A DNA stretch of 15,000 bases, taken from contig CAZTKP010000059.1 in the NCBI GenBank assembly GCA_964614215.1, positions 1 to 15,000 on the forward strand, read 5' to 3'. Made by a program: the position numbers and the translations under genes. Positions 12,891-15,000 of the stretch are shown piece by piece. The stretch's first letter is position 1, and every line of letters begins with the position of its first letter. Under the pieces are notes generated by a model. It was not told the DNA's origin. It worked only from the letters and a program-made list of their open reading frames with translations, and did not search any database. The DNA is from CAZTKP01 sp964614215 (GTDB lineage: Bacteria > UBP6 > UBA1177).

Positions 12891-14264
12891 ATGAAAAAAT
12901 TGAACGTTACGCTTCCGGTCTTTATCTTTTCTCTTCTTGCATATGTTGTCTTTATTATCTATCTGGTGCTTGTTAGGAAGAGTGGTTATGAAGACGGTAT
13001 TTACTATTTTGCTCCGGGTTATATTTACCTTTTTATTAAGCTGCTTTCATCAGATCTCAGAAAGCTGTGGCATGTACTTCTTTTCTGCGCACTTCCTTTT
13101 AGCGCATCTGTTTATCTTTCCACAAAAGGTTCTCTTCCCGGCTGGGAGATCACAGGTTTTTTACCGATAGTTGTTCTCAGTTCGTTTCTCTTCAAGGATG
13201 GAGAAAAAGGTGAGACACCACTTAAAAGCATCTATGTGAAAAGAGCGGTTCTCATATACCTTGGCGCGGTTATTTTCTTTGCAGGAATACACTATCTGCG
13301 GACAGGAAATCTCAACAGTACGCTTTATATGGCCATCGCAATACATTCACCCGCACCTCTTCTCGTTGTTGTTACGATGTTCATCAACTTTATAATCTCG
13401 ACAGCCGCGATCTCGATCGTAACTAATGACCTGAAGTTCTTTAATAACGGGGCTGTGATAAAGAGGCTCATTTTCGATACGGATAACTTCCTCACTTTCC
13501 CGCATTTTAATCTTTTCGGGATAGAGACCGCTGAAGGAGTGGAGAGAAAGGATTTTCTTGCAAAAGTTGAGGCACTTAACGTTGCCGCTCAGAATGATGT
13601 CCATTACAACGATATTCTTAAAAAGAATAAGCTTTTCTCAAGTCAGATGGAAGACGGGACAACACTTGCCATGGCACCGCTCAACGTAATGAAAGCTGAT
13701 AAGTCGTACAGCTTTAAGAATATTGAGATGCCCGATGAGAAAGATGATCTCAGTTATGTTGTGCTTGCCGAGAACAAAAGTGTTATCGGTTACTACGCGG
13801 TTGACAGGATCCGTCCTTCAACGAACGCTTCGATCCTTGAAGTCTTTAAAAAGCAGTATGGAGTTGAAACGATCGTTATACAACCGTCAGAGCCTAAAAC
13901 ATGGAAAGACTGCGCAAGGATAGCAGGGAGTGTAAGTGAAGTTCTGCCTGATAAAAACGATATAATTATTACTGAAAAAGATCATGATACAGAGGCTGCG
14001 ACTCTTTTCTGGAGCGGGGATCCTGCAAACGGAAATCTTTTTATGGTTAAACCTTTTCTTTCTGTTTTTCTGCATTTTATTGTGATATCGTCAAAGGTTA
14101 AGGATAAGATATTTAAAGGTGCGATCCTGTCCTCACTTCCTTTTGCGGCGAATCTTTTTCTCGTTTCCTTCGGTTTGCATGTTCCTCAGGTAACAGCCGT
14201 TACTCTTATGCTTTCATTTTTCACCACGGTGATGTATGTTTTTTACGTCGGAAAGAAAAAATAA
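12891..14264 (+). CDS. Membrane protein resembling a reduced, degenerate P1B-type ATPase
   Basis: Integral membrane protein of 457 residues with an intact frame. It has hydrophobic segments at about 7-27, 40-53, 59-76, 88-101, 117-133 and 147-177, a soluble part at 178-385, and two more segments (about 405-427 and 430-453). The order of motifs follows heavy-metal P-type ATPases, but each is altered: KGETPLK (106-112) where TGESxPV stands, SPA (153-155) where the CPC metal motif stands, FDTDNFLT (195-202) where FDKTGTLT stands (Asp196 kept), VIGYYAVDRIRPS (298-310) like the G-x-x-A-x-x-D-x-x-R/K-P strand, QPSEPKTW (331-338) where TGDN stands, VLPDK (351-355) and SGDPANG (375-381) where GDGIND stands. 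The A domain and N-terminal metal domain are essentially missing; true P1B pumps are about 700-800 residues. It probably cannot pump by the normal cycle and may be a pseudoenzyme. The homology is my reading of motif order. Confidence 0.6.
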   Translation: MKKLNVTLPVFIFSLLAYVVFIIYLVLVRKSGYEDGIYYFAPGYIYLFIKLLSSDLRKLWHVLLFCALPFSASVYLSTKGSLPGWEITGFLPIVVLSSFLFKDGEKGETPLKSIYVKRAVLIYLGAVIFFAGIHYLRTGNLNSTLYMAIAIHSPAPLLVVVTMFINFIISTAAISIVTNDLKFFNNGAVIKRLIFDTDNFLTFPHFNLFGIETAEGVERKDFLAKVEALNVAAQNDVHYNDILKKNKLFSSQMEDGTTLAMAPLNVMKADKSYSFKNIEMPDEKDDLSYVVLAENKSVIGYYAVDRIRPSTNASILEVFKKQYGVETIVIQPSEPKTWKDCARIAGSVSEVLPDKNDIIITEKDHDTEAATLFWSGDPANGNLFMVKPFLSVFLHFIVISSKVKDKIFKGAILSSLPFAANLFLVSFGLHVPQVTAVTLMLSFFTTVMYVFYVGKKK

Positions 14265-14276
14265 AGGGAGGTTGAT

Positions 14277-14615
14277 ATGGAAGATTGTTTGTTCTGTAAG
14301 ATCGAAAGAGGGGCGATTCCTTCAGAAAAGGTTTATGAGGATGAGAATTTCTTTGTCATTAAAGATATTAATCCGGCCTATGTTCATCATCTTCTCATTA
14401 TTCCCAGAAAACACATTGCTTCAGTCAACGACGTGAGTGAAGACGATGATCAGATCTTTGCCTCCATCTTCAGAGTTGCAAAAAAAGTTGCAGAAATTCT
14501 CGGGGTTGAAGAAGACGGCTACAGAGTTCTTGTAAACACGGGAAAAGATGCCGGTCAGATAGTCTTTCATTTTCACATGCATTTCCTTGCGGGAGAGAAA
14601 CTACGCGAGCTTTGA
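14277..14615 (+). CDS. HIT family nucleotide hydrolase/transferase (HINT-like)
   Basis: Small cytosolic protein of 112 residues, the normal length for bacterial HINT proteins, which hydrolyse nucleoside phosphoramidates or aminoacyl-adenylates. The histidine triad is HFHMHFLAG (98-106), with His100 the likely nucleophile. The beginning EDCLFCKIERGAIPSEKVYED is classic for the group and includes a CxxC that may bind zinc; the middle has RVLVNTGKDAGQIVFHFH. A strong GGGAGG six bases before ATG lies 12 bases after the preceding stop, so it is probably cotranscribed with the P-type-like gene. The pairing is likely incidental, as HINT genes occur in many contexts. Confidence 0.95.
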   Translation: MEDCLFCKIERGAIPSEKVYEDENFFVIKDINPAYVHHLLIIPRKHIASVNDVSEDDDQIFASIFRVAKKVAEILGVEEDGYRVLVNTGKDAGQIVFHFHMHFLAGEKLREL

Positions 14616-14678
14616 AATAAAAATATCATTTCAACTGTTACTAGTTGCTGAGTGATCTTTATTTACCGGAGGATATTT

Positions 14679-15000
14679 ATGAGAACAATGAGATTTTTCA
14701 CACTTATTTTTACACTGCTGATCTGCAGCGGCACAGTTTTCGGAAGCGGAATCCATTCGATCGAGGAAGAGATCGTAAAAATTTCAGAAGACGCAAAGAA
14801 AAGTGTCGCAGCGATAAAGGTCGTTAAAAAAGCAAGAGGCAGTTACAGAGATCCTTTTTTTGATTTCCTGCGGGAGTTCGGCTTCAGAGGACGTTCCCAG
14901 CCGTACAATCCCAAAACCGAAGGAATGGGTACAGGATTTGTCATCAACGAAAAAGAAGGACTCATTGTTACAAACAATCACGTTATTGATGGAGCTGAGA
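14679..15000 (+). CDS. HtrA/Deg family periplasmic serine protease, 5' part
   Basis: The first 107 residues of a Deg-type protease/chaperone that continues past the window. Residues 1-22 form a signal peptide (MRTMRFFTLIFTLLICSGTV then FG), so it should act in the periplasm. The trypsin-like domain begins with SVAAIKVV (42-49), then GMGTGFVINEKEGLIVTNNHVIDGAE (82-107), in which His101 is the catalytic His. The Asp and Ser of the triad and any PDZ domains lie beyond the edge. The segment RDPFFDFLREFGFRG (57-71) corresponds to the flexible LA-loop region found in DegP-like proteins. GGAGGA five bases upstream selects the ATG at 14679; a second ATG nine bases later is less well placed. The 63-base gap after the HIT gene holds short weak inverted repeats but no clear terminator. 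Confidence 0.92.
   Translation, partial: MRTMRFFTLIFTLLICSGTVFGSGIHSIEEEIVKISEDAKKSVAAIKVVKKARGSYRDPFFDFLREFGFRGRSQPYNPKTEGMGTGFVINEKEGLIVTNNHVIDGAE

Noticed and set aside
14645..14827. Open frame of 60 codons before the right edge
   Set aside because: It overlaps the start of the HtrA-like gene in another frame, and only the latter has a signal peptide, ribosome site and protease motif.

Overview
The window is about 15 kb of gene-dense, AT-leaning bacterial DNA with one 100-base run of N (2916-3015), which looks like a scaffold join, so distances across it are not reliable. A Gram-negative host is suggested by a predicted outer-membrane beta-barrel protein, an LpxL-type acyltransferase and a periplasmic HtrA/Deg protease. 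The tyrosine ammonia-lyase closely resembles the flexirubin-type enzyme of Bacteroidota as I remember it. The mixture of genes could equally fit an uncultured phylum near the FCB group or another candidate lineage, and I cannot name the organism.

Left part (1-2858, minus strand): a PPi-type phosphofructokinase is followed 6 bases later by a soluble PAS-GAF-HisKA-HATPase sensor kinase that runs off the left edge.

Central part (3028-9127, plus strand): a good sigma70-like promoter starts an unbroken six-gene operon. It encodes a tyrosine/aromatic ammonia-lyase, a FabG-like ketoreductase, a FabF-like ketosynthase, an acyl carrier protein, an LpxL-like acyltransferase and a B12-binding radical SAM enzyme. 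The likely logic is that the lyase makes a cinnamate or coumarate starter, the FAS-II-like set elongates it on the carrier protein, the acyltransferase moves the product to a membrane lipid, and the radical SAM enzyme modifies it. This resembles an aryl-polyene/flexirubin pathway but is compact. No dehydratase, aryl-ACP ligase or second ketosynthase/chain-length factor is present, and a B12 radical SAM enzyme is not a standard member of such clusters.

Accessory part (9094-11867): two DUF4143-type AAA ATPase genes of different subtypes. The first sits between two copies of the last codons of the radical SAM gene (27 identical bases, same peptide, same stop position, synonymous changes beyond), as if it was inserted at the gene end and the end was regenerated. 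Each ATPase is preceded by palindromic repeats overlapping a candidate promoter and followed by a related GGGG-starting intergenic motif.

Right part (11880-15000): a coiled-coil outer-membrane protein gene on the minus strand is divergent from an intact gene for a membrane protein that reads as a shrunken, degenerate P-type (P1B-like) ATPase. A HIT-family hydrolase and the start of an HtrA-like serine protease follow. No tRNA, rRNA, CRISPR array or transposase gene was seen.
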